Shown here piece after piece: positions 10,746-22,860 of a stretch of 64,000 nt of DNA. Under the pieces are notes generated by a model. That model was not told where the DNA came from, did no database searches, and saw only the letters and a list, made by a program, of their open reading frames with translations. Origin of the DNA: Exobasidium rhododendri (taxonomy: Eukaryota; Basidiomycota; Exobasidiomycetes; Exobasidiales; Exobasidiaceae). Both the position numbers and the translations under genes were made by a program. Where the stretch lies: positions 5,394,001 through 5,458,000 of the forward strand of contig CP110630.1 of assembly GCA_026210745.1 (NCBI GenBank). The letters run 5' to 3'. Each line of letters starts with the position of its first letter. Within the stretch, counting starts at the first letter, position 1.

Positions 10746-12736
10746 TCAGCCGTCGCAGCGTTGAACAACTTCAAGCGGTTGCTCTACGACGTGTTCGCTC
10801 GTGTCTTTGCCACTGACATCAAGAGCACTACTGCGAGAAGGAGGAACAGTCTGGACTACAAGTAGCGTTCCCGGTACGGCTGCGAGACAGAGCACAAAAT
10901 TGATGATCATCATGGTAAGGCCGTTCTTGACTTTTGAATTGGTTCCGTAGGACACGGCTTGGCCTGCCGCTTCGATTGCTCGGAAGACTCCTCCAAAGCG
11001 TGCATTGCCGTTCACGTCCACCTGGAAGCAAGATAGCAGCCAGTAGATGTACGTCTGACACATATAGCCGAGGATCTGCATCATGAAGAAAGGGATGTAT
11101 GCGTTTGCCCAGCCTGGACTAGTCCTGCGAGGTCATTCGAGTGGAAGAGCAAGATGGTTCAGTTCATACGTAGATCAGGGCGGCGAGGAAAGGGTGTCAT
11201 AGATGCGATTCCGAAGATACGCACCAGTCCAGCTTACCAGGATCACTTCTCTGGAAAGCCACTGAGTTGGACAGCAGCCAGCAGAACGAGGTGATGGTAG
11301 GAATCATGACGACTGCGAATCCAGCTTGTGCTCGACGACGCTGATCCTTCTTCTGGTAATCGAGAAGGCTGCCGAATAGAAAGACGAAGCTGGGTGGTTC
11401 TTGTCTGTCACCAACATTGATACTTTTAGCTGACAGGAAGCGATAATTTGATAAGGACTCACATGATGATGCCACTGGGTACAATAAAGCTAGACAGAGC
11501 TCGTGCTCGAACGCTGAAGTGTAGAGTGAGATAGTTGCCCAGAACGGCGCCATAGAAGTAAGAGTAGAAGAAGTAGATGGACAGACACAGCGTCTGTGAT
11601 GGGAATAGGAGGTGAATGTTCAGCCGGAGATGGGATAGGAACAGGAGACAGCAAAGGTAGCAATTCACCCTCTTATGCAAAAGACAATCCTTCAGAAGAC
11701 TGAATTCTTCTGTCCAGGAAAGTGTAGGGGACAATAGGATGCGGCTGCCGTCACCTCTGCGGACTTTGTGCGCTGGAGAAATAAGCCAAGAGAAGGGGAA
11801 ACCTAAAGCTTCGATGGCGAGAAAAATGAGGTAGGTGGAAGCGGCGACAGCTCCTCCACCATTGTTGTGATGACTGCAAAGCAAAGCGGAACCCGGTCAG
11901 CTTGCCAGAAAACTAGAAGATTAGAGGTGGACTAGTCACCTACTTGCGAGCTAGATTGATCGCTCCTCCTACCAATTGGCCTAAGTTCCGGCTCATAACC
12001 CAGATGGCGAGGTATCTGCATTGCAAGAGGGCGTCAAGAGGCGCATTATGACGAATCGACCCTTTAAAGATAAAGCAGAAAACCCACCTGCCTCGATTGC
12101 TGTCCTCTGGGTAAGAAAGGATGATGGCCGCCTCTGCAACGTACCACAAGCCAAAGCCAAGTCCGTTGATGGCTCGACCTACCACTAGCCACCACTATCT
12201 CGTGAATGTGAACACCAGGGGGACAATTATCTCTTCTTTGTCAGACTTTCGCTACTAGACGCACCTGAACATGGTACTTCATATTGATGTAGTACGCTGA
12301 TCCGTTCAGAGGAAAGGTGGCTGAGCCGAGAATTAAGAGCTTCCGGATGCCAAGTCGACTGACGAGTGGTCCTCCCAAGATAGAAACGAGAACAGTGGTG
12401 GAGTATGACGCAGCATTGGCAGCATCTAGGAGAGGGAGAAAATTCAGAAGATACGGTGATTGTTGCAGTTCAGGGCTGAAATGACTCACTGACTGCCCAC
12501 GGTATGGCAGCCCCTCCTGCACCAAGACCAGAGATTGCATCGGCCATCGCAGGACCGCAAAAGGCTAGAAAACCTACTACGAAGATCTGAAAGAGCGTTG
12601 AGCGGTATATCGTGGTGAAAACTTTTGACTGGTGGATGACGTGCGGGCCCACACTCGAAATAACAACCGTAGATTGGCACTTGTCAACCACCTCACCGCT
12701 TACGTTGCCGAGATGGAGGTGCTCGACAGTATCCAT
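10746..12736 (-). CDS. UNC93-like major facilitator membrane protein
   Basis: Integral membrane protein of the fungal UNC93-like branch of the MFS; substrate unknown. Eight exons joined in phase: 12490-12736, 12265-12425, 12088-12194, 11944-12015, 11669-11873, 11463-11593, 11225-11389 and 10746-11124, giving 488 residues. Recognisable blocks in order: TM1 FQIFVVGFLAFCGPAMADAISGLGAGG; TM2 with SRLGIRKLLILGS; VVGRAINGLGFGLWYVAEAAIILSYPEDSNRGR; the post-TM6 loop SPAHKVRRGDGSRI; KLDWTSPGWANAYIPFFMMQILGYMCQTYIYW. The VRRxDGxxI loop and the GLGAGG turn are typical of this branch. The start follows the first ATG in frame, and the N-terminal 45 residues are not conserved. Expression may respond to the long upstream gap, but no site is clear. 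Confidence 0.88.
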
Positions 12737-13306
12737 ATCTTGCAACGAGAATTCAGATGTATAGAGAGGGCAACAAGGGAGACGATGAAATCACATATCA
12801 GAAAAATCAGTCCTGCACATGCGAAAGGCTGAAAGCTGCCTCGTGTCCACATTTGAGACGAAGGTTGATGCTATTCGCCCTCACACTGAAGCCTTAGCTC
12901 ACAGACCCCGGCCAAAAGGGGTCATAGACTGTTCAAGAGTGAAAGCGCGCTGTGCTCTCTGTCACGGCTCGGCCTCTTTTTGCACATTCGAATTTCTGTC
13001 ACATTCGCACTACTTTTGCATTACTTTTCGACAAGATAGGGAGCAGATGGAGAAGCGACATCGACCATCAAGGGTCTGCTCCTTTGGTACCTTGAGGCCA
13101 GAATCGCTTTCCTGCTCGAGTAGATAAAAGTCTTAGCATCTCATGTGTCGACATTCCACCCTCTCCTCTCCCACACTCACCAAGAATGTATCCTTGCAAT
13201 TCAGGCTCGGTGCGCTCGTTTACCTTGTGATGACTGTTTTGGTCGTGGGAATATACTTTGAGTATCCTGCGGTAGTATTACCCGCCCGCGACAAGGCTTG
13301 CAACAC
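12737..13306. other. Gap between the UNC93-like gene and the MBL-fold gene
   Basis: Promoter side of the UNC93-like gene and terminator side of the hydrolase gene. A C4-A-rich stress-element-like AAAAGGGGTC occurs near 12915, but a single copy is weak evidence. No gene recognised. Confidence 0.4.
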
Positions 13307-14435
13307 TCACCGATTTTCTTCCCACACAGTGCCTCCCTTTCCAAACATTTCCGCCGTCTTGCCCACCAAGAAGTCCTGGCATGGGTGATGAGTAGAGTAA
13401 TAGCATCAGCGATGTGCCTCATTACTACTAGTCTCATCGAACATGACTCACAATGTTCTCCTTGCAGTCAGGGAATCGAGCTTTGAACTTTGAGAGGATC
13501 TCGTCTGGCGTCAATTGAATCTGCTCTTTTGGCTTTGTCAAGCCTAGATCTTCAAAGAACTGCAAGTAGTCCCAGTTGTGCTTCAAGTCTGCCTTCAAGT
13601 CCATCTCGACGCCCTGCTCGATGTGTCCGACGACAACAATGTCGGGCTTGAAGCTCTCCACTAGCTCCAGTACCTTTCTCCAGGCTCGCAAGATTTCCGG
13701 TGTCTCGATTTCCTCAGTCCATACACTCGTTGTACGTCCATAGATGGCATCTGCTGCAATTATCACCTTTTCAGTAGGTAGCCAAAGTAAGGCGTGATCG
13801 ACCGTATCGCCTACTACTGGACCAATAATCATGATAGGCGATCCTTCATCGCCGGGTAGCTGCATGAATGAATATGGGTACACCTGAGGCTTTGCAGGCC
13901 ATTCGGGGATATTTTCGCGGCCGAATGCCTATATCGCACAGGAGACACGGGGAGAAAGGGAAAAATTTGGGTCAGTCTCCACAATTTGGTCAAGGAAGAA
14001 GAGAAGTCTGGTTTTAATATTCACCTTCGGCCAATAAATTCTCTTGTCTTCGTATTCAAGGTCGATACCGCGGCGCACATAGGCCGCCGTGAGGAAAGAG
14101 GCTTCCGGGAAGGCCTCCAAGATGGGGTTCGCAGAGGTGTAGTGATCCGGATGGTGGTGAGTGCACCATACCTGCAAGGTGAATAGATCGACTCAGGACG
14201 TGCTACTTTCTTAGACCTGAACTTTACTTACGGCATGCAACTTCTGTCCCTGAGAGAGCGACTCCTTCACCCACTTGACAACCTCATGTGCATCAGGGAC
14301 AAGGAATGGTGGGTCGACGAGAACGGCCGAATGCTTTCCTTTGATCAGAGTTGTGACCGAGTTCAGCCCCATGACGCTCGAGGCTCGATACTCTATGACG
14401 AGGGAGCCCTGTTTAGGTTTCCAGGAAATCATCAT
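13307..14435 (-). CDS. Metallo-beta-lactamase-fold hydrolase
   Basis: Probable metal-dependent hydrolase of unknown substrate (lactonase/quorum-quencher-like or glyoxalase II-like). Four exons: 14232-14435, 14025-14171, 13452-13928 and 13307-13375, 298 residues, all in phase. The core sits in exon 2: CTHHHPDHYTSANPILEAFP is the HxHxDH metal motif (HHHPDH). Later come GDTVDHALLWLPTEKVIIAADAIYG, supplying the Asp ligand region, and VVGHIEQG with the last His. A tempting stop at 13434 follows GTGAGT and is intronic. Splicing to 13375 adds a short tail ending EENR. There is no signal peptide, so it is probably cytosolic. The phenolic acid decarboxylase follows after a 1.4-kb gap on the other strand. 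Confidence 0.88.
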
Positions 14436-15802
14436 GCTAAATTATTTAACGCGGGGCAGGACTAAGAGCGTAAGAAGATTGTGGCTTTTCCGGGAGTATG
14501 AAAGGGGGAGGGAAGAAAGTTGAGAGCAAGCAAAGACGACTGGAAGGTGCCCGTATATATCGTGAAATGAAATGCCAGTCGACCCCACACAGATCATGCA
14601 TGCTCGGCTTAATATATACACAAGCATTGGCGTGATTTAGAGGGACATGGATAAAGCAAAGATAGTCTAAATTTCGAGATCTTGTGGGGGAGAAGAGCCC
14701 GTGCGCACGCCTTTACATCCTCTTTCTTTCCCTTCGACACGGCCCCTCTGCTGAATCTCTTGTATCGGAACGTCCGAACGAAGCTGGGGGTAATTTTTAC
14801 GCTCTCCAGGCTCTCCACCTTTCTACACCTATATTGTAGAGCAAGAAAGTTGACTTGGCTGGCTCACAGATGCGTGTAAGGGGGTCCTCGTCAACGCCCC
14901 AGGCTGCCATCGTTTAACGACATCGCGTGCATTAGCGAGCTGATGTCAGAATTTGACTGACGCATAAACGGCTTTCATTGTTCACGCAGCGTTATCGAAC
15001 AGTCCGCAAATGTATCGTCATTGGATGCACAAATTAATCACCTTGTATGCTTATCACTGTCGAAGTTTGTTGCGGTCTGGTCAGTCATGTGTGAATGAAC
15101 ATGCCATGGATTGTTCGGTCAGACGAGAAAGTCAAGCAAAGCTCTACTGTGTAGTAGTATAATAAAATGGCAATATCACCTCTCGAGTCTAATTGCGGCA
15201 TGCAAGGAACCGAAGAACAACGGCTCTGCTTCACTTGACTCTGAAGATCGTCATGAACGTCCTAACATATTTTACCAACAGAGATTTGCGAAGTATCTCT
15301 TTGTCTTGGAAGAAACCAAGCATTCGGATCTGGCGGCAAGTCTGTCGCGCGAGAAGAATATGACGTCGTGGTACCACGCACAAGGGTATATAGGAGTCGA
15401 GCGATGCCCCTTGTCCTTGAAACAGATTCATTAGGGAATCGGAATGGCGTGGCCGTTTTGTCGAGAAATGTTTTATACACCGAGCAAGAATAAAATAAAC
15501 CCTAATGAATTTTTCCACCGGATCGCGCATTATTCCTAACCTTATAATTGATTGTACTGTAGTTATACATCGTATGCCTCACAGACACGGAGAGTAATCT
15601 GCGCCTTTGAAGTAATCGGGCCAAGTCACCCTAGGAGAATTAGGTACGAATCTCATAGGTATAAAGTAGGAAGCTTCTGGGATTGGCTCAGGTCTTTCAC
15701 TAGCAAGTCCCTAGATCCCACCGAAGCAGCCGCCTCTTACTTCATCCGATCTGCTGTTCGTCCACCCTCTGGCCTACCACTCAAGAATATACAGCACCGA
15801 GG
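14436..15802. other. Long shared upstream region of the hydrolase and the phenolic acid decarboxylase
   Basis: 1.37 kb between two divergent genes. It contains TATAAAGT at 15660, 143 nt before the decarboxylase ATG, a plausible TATA box. The rest is AT-rich in patches (14990-15550). I saw no coding frame with a family signature, no tRNA and no clear repeat. Confidence 0.45.
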
Positions 15803-16570
15803 ATGTACTGGCCTACAGAAAGCGAGACTGTCAAGTCCAATTTTGAAAAGGACATCAAAGATGTTCATCTCATCTACTATTACGCTGCTAAGAATCCAGA
15901 GACGGGTGAGTATTATTCTGGAATAGTGAGTTCTTTTCCTTTGTGACTAACCTTGTATCGACAACACTTTCCTGACCTCTCTTAAGGCGCCGATGAGAAG
16001 TGGAAGTATGAAATGTGGTTCTACAATGAAAGTCGAATCGTCTACGCCATTCACGGAGGTCCCATGGCTGGCAGACTCAACTACCAACAAGCTGACTACC
16101 AGTGCATAAGACCTGGTGAGTGAGCTCTTGCCACGAGGTCTGCAAGGACCAAGATGCTGATCCCCAAGCCTTTGATCCAGGTGAACTCTGGCAGTGTAAC
16201 TGGACTGAAGGTGAGTCTGAGGAAGGAAGGAAGGAGAGATGGAAGGTTCTAAGTGTGAACGAAAAGTGGAGCTGATGCTTTGTGCTCGATCGTCTTTACA
16301 GAGACTGGAACGATCTGCTCTTTGGTCTACGATATCCCCAACAAGAAGATCACCACTCTGCTCAACTTCTCCAAGGGTCATTGGGACTACGCTGAAAAGG
16401 CTCACGGCAACAAGCGAAACCCAAAAGACTTCGAGAGGTGGAGAGAATTGGCCAAGATCGGCAACAACACTTCTGATCGATACGCCCTCTTCGATCAAGC
16501 TGACATTGCCGAACACTACAAAGGTCCAGGAAATCTCGAGCCTATTGAGATGGACTGGCCAACACTGTAA
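15803..16570 (+). CDS. Phenolic acid decarboxylase
   Basis: Cofactor-free lipocalin-fold enzyme that decarboxylates hydroxycinnamates such as p-coumaric and ferulic acid to vinylphenols. Four exons, 15803-15905, 15987-16115, 16181-16210 and 16302-16570, all in phase, 176 residues (bacterial PadC is about 160). Conserved pattern: KWKYEMWFYNESRIVYAIHGGPMAGR (the Y/I...IHxGxMxGR block), QADYQCIRPGELWQCNWTEETGTICSLVYD (the W-x-EPTG block) and a terminal helix-rich tail with NNTSDRYALFDQADI. The tiny 30-nt third exon encodes GELWQCNWTE. A short non-conserved N-terminus makes the start less certain, but no better ATG lies in frame upstream. No signal peptide, so likely cytosolic. The MFS gene 890 bp downstream might export substrate or product (inference). 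Confidence 0.9.
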
Positions 16571-17460
16571 CATCTCCTATCGTGCGTATAATTAAGGTCT
16601 TATGACATGCGATGCTCCTCCTGCTTTCTCCTCAACGTTGCACAATCACTACATCGATAGCCTGCAGTGTCATCGAAGACTAGGAGATGTACAGTCGCAC
16701 GAGTTAAAGTTAAGCTTTGTCATGCTCCAGCTTGCATTGTCTCCCGACCGCTTCTCCGCATAATCGGATTGATTTCACCCCACATTTCTTGTTGATAGAC
16801 GTCAGGATGCCACTCTCAGATGGGTGTCTCCCCCTTGCCTTTGCCATCGCTCTCCACCCTGAGGTTCCCCCCGTTCTTGGAATGGTACAGAAATTATACA
16901 ATGTCCACTCGTACGAGAGACAAGAAGAGCTTGGCAGACAATGAGAGCATAGGCACGAGAAAGGGACGCGCGTAGCTACGTGCGAGTGAAGCGGGCGGGC
17001 AAAGAGGTAAAACAGAGCAAATGAGCCTAGACCTGCGTTCAGATTCGCTCTTTCTGCCCCACGGAGGTGGAGTACATTGGATAGAAATTCAGGCGGAATA
17101 GCTGCAAGAATAACATGAATTGAGAGTCGTACAGCAGTTTTTGTGAGGACAGTAATAGGCCATTTCGAAAGCAGGTCCCAACACCATCTGTCCGATTGAC
17201 ATTTCTGTAATGTAAAATGAACTGGCGACCCCGCAAATTCTCCCCGCACTTTCTTCTCTAATAGTTTGACCCTCTTTTCTTTCTTTCTGTTGTCACCTAC
17301 TTTGGAAGACTATTGTCGACGTTGTATCTGCTTGAGACCCGTTTTGCGCGTATAAGTAGGCCACGGAAAGCATCTACCCTTCCTTCCCCACATCGACATC
17401 CATCACTGCTCCTCCTCCCCCTGCCGGATCATACCCCCCCCCCTCTCTACGACACGTACG
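16571..17460. other. Gap upstream of the HOL-type MFS gene
   Basis: Includes TATAAGTA at 17351-17358, 110 nt upstream of the ATG at 17461, and a C-rich tract (17430-17445) directly before the start. No gene recognised in the remaining 800 bp. Confidence 0.45.
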
Positions 17461-19264
17461 ATGTCCCTTCACTCGAGTGACAAGGAAGCGGAAGCAGACG
17501 TTGGCTTCTCCAAGCTAAGCCCCGTCTTGACAGAAGGTATCGCCGATGCAGCCCGTCAACATGGACACAACGAACAACGAGATGGTCGTTGGGTACTCGA
17601 CCCAGAAGAAGCTCGACAAGAGTATGGAGATGAGGTGAGTCATACGTGAATAAGGAGGCCGCTTCTCAACCTTCTCTGACCATCGTCCGACTCCATTGCT
17701 CCCCTAACTTCTTTTAATCTTCGCTAGATCGCCAGTCGATTGAAGCTTACTCCTGATGGAAGATACGTTCTCTGGCCTCAGCCTCTTGGAATTGAAGACC
17801 CACAAGGATGGAGTGAGGGAAGGAAGAGGAAGATGCTAGCCATTGCATCACTTGCCGCCTTTGTTCCCGACTTTTCGTCTGGAGTCGGTATTGCAGCTCT
17901 CTTCAACTTGGCAGCAGAATTTGAAGAGACCCCTACCGCAATCAACAACCTCACTTCCACTTGGAGCATCTTCCTACTAGGATGGGGAGGTTTGTTCGCG
18001 GTAATTCTTGCCAGACGATACGGTCGATTGCCCGTCCTGTTCTGGTCTCAAGTGTTTGGAGCGGCTTTCATGTGTGGTTGCACCTTTTCAAAAACTTTGC
18101 CAACCTTTGCAGCAATGCGATGTCTACAGGGTTTCTTCTCTACAGCTCCACAAGTACTCGGTCTTTACATTGTCGCTGATATTTACCCGGTTCACCGCCA
18201 AAGCAGAGCGATTGCCATCTGGACATTGTCATACATCGCTAGTCCTTTCGCCAGCCCATGGTTGCTAGGCTATCTCTGCGCTCGTCAGAACTGGAGATGG
18301 GCCTACGGATGTGGAACCCTATTCATCGTAGTAGGTGCGTATGCCCAACCAGTCGTTCTCCGTCGCGCAAAGGCCTATAGCTTACTCTACCTTTCTTCCA
18401 ACTTCCTTCTGCCAAACAGTCGTCCTCGTCATCGCCTTCTTTGGTGAAGAGACAATGTACGACCGTCACATCCACCCCGTCCCTGCAAGGCCGACGACGG
18501 GCATGAGGTACAAGATCGAAACCCTAGTCGGCATGACGGGTGTAAAGATGGCAAAATACCGCACTCCTCTCTTGACTGCCGCATTCGACTTGATCAACAT
18601 CCTTTGGCGACCACAATTCCTTCTCTTGGCTTTCTTGGTGACGTGGGCCTTTGGATTCACGATTGGTATCAATGTTACGAATCCTCAATTCTTGGCGGAA
18701 CCAGCACCGTTGGGCTTCGGTCTCAGCAAAGATCTCACAGCAACCTTCTACCTCACACCAATCGTAGGTGCTTTCATCGGTGAACTCGTCGCGCGATACT
18801 TGAGTTCAGCTGCCACCAAATTCAGCGTCAAGCGAAACAATGGTGTACTAGAATCAGAAGACTTGCTACTTCCAACTCTTCCCGGTATGCTTTTGTATGT
18901 AGCAGGAATGATCCTCTTTGGATGGGCCAATTTGCACCACACAAGCATTGCAGCGTCTATCTTCGGAGTCGGACTCGTCTCCTTGGGCAACTTGGTAATC
19001 CTTGTCGCTGTCTTGGCCAAGACTTCCTTGGATTTCCCCGGTCGAGAGGGTGAAGTCTCCGCTCTTATCAACTTGGGTCGAGTCCTGGGAGGTTTCGCTG
19101 TACCTTTCTTCGAGACGGTCTGGGCAGAAGAGTCGGGAGCTTTTGTTGTCTTTGGTACTGAAGGTGGCATTGTCGCTGCTCTTTGGCTCGTCAGTGTCCC
19201 TGTTTTGTTCATCTTTGGCAAGTCCATTCGGGAGCGATTCAGTATCAAGACCAAGTCACTGTAG
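17461..19264 (+). CDS. MFS transporter, DHA1/HOL-type
   Basis: Plasma-membrane proton-coupled transporter of the drug/polyamine (HOL1-like) branch; substrate unknown. Three exons: 17461-17634, 17728-18334 and 18420-19264, 541 residues, phases consistent. Conserved features: the cytosolic N-terminus ending PDGRYVLWPQPLGIEDPQGWS, TM1 LAAFVPDFSSGVGIAALF, loop ARRYGRLPVLFWSQVFG (the GxxxDRxGR-like loop between TM2 and TM3), MRCLQGFFSTAPQVLGLYIVADIYP, NWRWAYGCGTLF, and the HOL signature GEETMYDR in the long central loop. The second half holds six more hydrophobic spans, ending near 19240 with a basic tail. Exon 1 encodes only the soluble N-terminus. Confidence 0.92.
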
Positions 19265-19972
19265 TCCGCTATTCCTGTATTTTTCTCCTATTCTTGTGTT
19301 TTTATCTCTCCTTTTGCAATCTGACGTACTATTCTCAAAATGCACACACACTACACATCCAGTCATGGACTTCATTCTCGCTTTTCCACATTCTCGCTTT
19401 TCTATCGTGTGTATCTCTATATGGAGAAAGTGATGAGCGTCTTACTTCATCTTCTTGCGATAATCGGCAACTGCGCAGAGTGAAGAGATCCTTGCAAAGG
19501 AGTAGCACGCTCTGGAATAGTATGTTGAGCGGAAGAAGAAAAAAGTAGTCTTCTTGTGCAGCCTAAAATGAAACCCCCCCCCCCCGGGTGTGATGGGCTG
19601 ATGGGAATTGAAGATGTGGTAACGGATTGAAGAAGGTACAGCATTACACTGCGATATATGCAGCTTGAATGAAGTGCCACCCTCCCCCCAAAACGATTAC
19701 TGGACCTGGGCCCGCTAGCACAGACGCAGCTCGTGCGTACGGGGGCGCAAGATGCCGTGGGCGTGTGTCTATCCTCAAGGCGTCGGGCTCACGATAAACG
19801 CCTGTTTTTGTATCCCCGACACTCAAAGCGAGGACGAGATGGCATGTCGTTCACTTTTACTCTTCTGTCTAGAGTCTGTTCCTGTTCGTTCCGGCCCACA
19901 CTCACTTCCACCACAGAAGTACGGCCGCGTCGTCTTCGCTAACAAGTAGTAGTAGTCCAGAGCCAGATTGCT
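19265..19972. other. Gap between the MFS and LtrA-like genes
   Basis: 700 bp. A run of ten C lies at 19576-19586. No coding frame with a recognisable motif. The 150 bp before 19973 probably hold the promoter and leader of the LtrA-like gene. Confidence 0.4.
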
Positions 19973-22353
19973 ATGAGCACGACAAATGCCATCCCAACTA
20001 TCGAGGCGGCGGCGGGATCAACGGCAGGCGAAGCAGAAGCATCGGTCAACCCAGCTGTCCAGTTCGCTCTGGACAGGCTATGCTCAAGGGAAAGCAAGGC
20101 GACAGAGGCATCTCTTGACGAGAAGAATGATCGCGAGAGTCGCCAATCAAGGAAGTCGTCTGAGATGAGCAGTGACGACGAGTCACAGTGTGTCAAGATG
20201 AACAACAAAAGCACCTCGACGTTGCAATCGTTGAGCCCAAACGAGCTGCAACTGTCACCCGGTAGAATGAGATATCGGCCTCAATCGACACGCTTCCGAC
20301 CAATCTCCCTCCTCGTCAAGCGGTCGAGCTCCTCGTCGGAAGACGAAGAAGACCAGGCTACGTTCGAGGATTGCTTCTTCGATCTTCTTTTCTCAGCTTC
20401 CCTATCAGTATATGGGTCAGCGGCAAACCTTACCTCTTTCAACGACGTGGGGCAGTTCATGTCCTTCTTCACTCTACTTTGGTGGAGCTGGTGGTGTCAA
20501 ACAATCTACGATGTGCGCTATCGTTCACGGCATCACAGCAGCCTCTTCTCTGTCTGCGCTCATCGTGCCATCCGGATCTTCCTTCTGGGCACTTGGGTAG
20601 CCTTCTCTACATGCGCTTCTGAGTATTCCAGGGGGGTGTATACGAATTTCACCTTGGTCTATACCCTCACTCGGGCTGCTCTTCTGGCGGACCATCTCGT
20701 CAGTGCATTCGATCCACCCCCTCCCCGACACACTGTGAGGGATAAGACTCAAAAGCGCTCTTCGAGGTTCTTCTGTCACTTTATCAGCATGGCCGCGATT
20801 ACCTTCTCGCTACTGTGTTGGAGCGCAAGCCACTACCTGACGTCCAAGCGTATCGACGTAGTCATGACACCCGTCGTCTTTGCCCTCTGGACCGTATCCG
20901 TCTTTACTGAAGTTGCGTCACAAGTTTTTGTGGAAATCTACGGACCCTTTGAGTGCCTTTCATCGACTCATCTGGTTGAGCGACTGGCGCTCTTCTCGCT
21001 CATCATTTATGGGGGTGGGTACGAAAACATTGGCTTGGCCTTGAATGCAATCAGTCCAAGAGAGGCGACAAAGACTTCTTCATCAACAGGCTGGCGATTC
21101 GGCACCGTTCTCAACGCCATCTCCGCCGTCGCCATTATTATGTTGCTCTTCTTCGGTGAGTATGACTGGGCGAATCTCTTACCTACCAAGCCATTCTGAA
21201 GGAGGCGGACATCGCATCCCACTCTTTTCTCCCCATCCCGCAGGCTACTTTAAAAAGGCAGTTAAGCGTCTTCACGGGTCTCCAATCGTCGTCCTGTCTT
21301 GGTCGTACCTGCATGTCGTCCTGCACATTGCTAGTGCTGTCGTAGTTATTGGTCTCTCGCGACTGATCTCCTTCAGCAACACAGCCGAGGCGCTGAAAGA
21401 CTTTGACTTGCATCCGTGGGCCTACCTTCCCCATACGGTGGAATGGCGAGACTACGTCAAGGCTCACTTTCCTACACTTGTTGGCTTTGAGTCGATTCCC
21501 AATCTGAACACTATCACTAACCCTCTCGAGTACCAAGTGGCTTCCGTGCAGCTGTCCATCTTGGCTACCCAGGGTGCCATCATACCCTCCACCTTACAAG
21601 CGACCCTTCTCGTCAATTCCACCAAGACATTTCAAGGGGTGGATTGGCCGGCCGCTCTGCAAACGCAGCTCTCCAGCTACTACGGCTTGCTGAGCTCGAC
21701 CAGAGACCCCAACTCTGGCTCTGAATTCGTGCGCAACAATCTCTTTCAGGTAAGGCAGCCGTGCAAGGCGGCAGAAAGTACAGAAGCAGAAGAGCTTACA
21801 ATGGCATACTCCTACAACTTCTCTTCCCTCAATCAGTTCTACTATTGCTATGCTACTGTCGGTATCTACATGCTAACGGATGTCGCTCTCAAGTACGTTC
21901 AGGGTATGGGCGAGCACTCGGAGCATGCGAGAAGCAGGCTGTGGTCGTAAGTCCGAGGTAGAGGCAATGTCAAGCAAATGAGAGACCATACTAAAGTAAG
22001 TTTCTTGTGCAGTCGATTAGTCCGAGTGACATTCGCTGTCTTCCTATTCATGACTCAAGTGGCATACATTGAGCTCCACGACAAATTCCCTAAGTGAGAT
22101 GGAGCAAAGTAGAGGCCAGTCAGCAGCAGACAGACCTATTTTCTCACACCCCTCCGACACTTCCCCTTCTCTTCTCTCCTGTAGCTCCGGCCTGGTCACC
22201 TTGGTCTTGCCCATCTTAGCAGGGATCCTACTACTGGAAAGCCTGATTCAGGCATGCGTCGAGAATGCAAAATACTGGACGGCAAGGGTGGTAAAGGTAG
22301 CCAACGAAAAGAGGCAGACCATGGCAAGGGTGCGTAACGTTGCTCGGCGATGA
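19973..22353 (+). CDS. LtrA-like (low temperature requirement A family) membrane protein
   Basis: Multi-pass membrane protein; fungal members of this family are uncharacterised. Four exons: 19973-21155, 21244-21946, 22013-22093 and 22185-22353, giving 711 residues in one frame. The first 130 residues are soluble, Ser/Glu-rich (SSSSSEDEED) and probably cytosolic. The family motif follows: FEDCFFDLLFSASLSVYGSAA, matching the FxELFFDLxFV pattern. Further TM spans include FFTLLWWSWWCQTIYDVRY, AIRIFLLGTWVAFSTCA, FSLLCWSASHYL, LFSLIIYGGGYENIGLAL (the E of the RxxLFxxIxxGE block is shifted to YEN) and AISAVAIIMLLFFG. The C-terminal third has a large extracytoplasmic-looking loop with sequons between two TM helices. 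A possible extra intron at 21750-21830 would also keep the frame. Confidence 0.82.
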
Positions 22354-22710
22354 CTTATGTACGCACGCTCTTGCCTTTTTGTGGGACGTCGGGGCTCTTC
22401 TCTTCCTTGCCTCACAAAGATTATATGCAACGGTACCATCATCAAAGGACTCGCATCGCTCATATCACAGTGTATCGCACGATCGCTGTCGACTCCGCCC
22501 AGATCTGCGCAAATGTCTCCTTCCGCCACCTTGCGGACGCCCTTCATCAAGAGGCGGTGCATGGTGTTCTCCATCAACGGCTGAGTCGTAATTTTTTCAT
22601 TATCCGAAGATGCTGCCCTTGTACAGTCTTGCAGTTTGATCATACCAAGTCCGAACGCCGCCGCTCAAATAGATGATGCATGTGGTGACACTATATGAGG
22701 ACTGCTCCTT

Positions 22711-22713
<3 letters not shown>

Positions 22714-22741
<28 letters not shown>
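22714..22741. repeat. (CT)n microsatellite in a 500-bp gap
   Basis: About 14 CT units. The gap 22354-22860 holds this pyrimidine tract and the leader of the following secreted-protein gene; nothing else was recognised. Confidence 0.9.
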
Positions 22742-22744
<3 letters not shown>

Positions 22745-22860
22745 ATCTCTCTTCCCATCCGCCGCCGCCGCCTCCTCCTACTCCTTCTACTCTGTCTCTT
22801 GTTTGTGACATACATATCAGACGCCAGACCGCTCTTTGCCAGTCCCCCATCAACTCGATC

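Noticed and set aside
12819-13127. 102-codon plus-strand frame between two minus-strand genes
   Set aside because: No motif, no signal peptide, no splice partners; composition like non-coding flanks.
13434-13883. End of the MBL-fold gene at 13434
   Set aside because: The sequence at the junction is a GTGAGT donor and a downstream exon with a clean stop keeps the frame, so the open-frame end is intronic.
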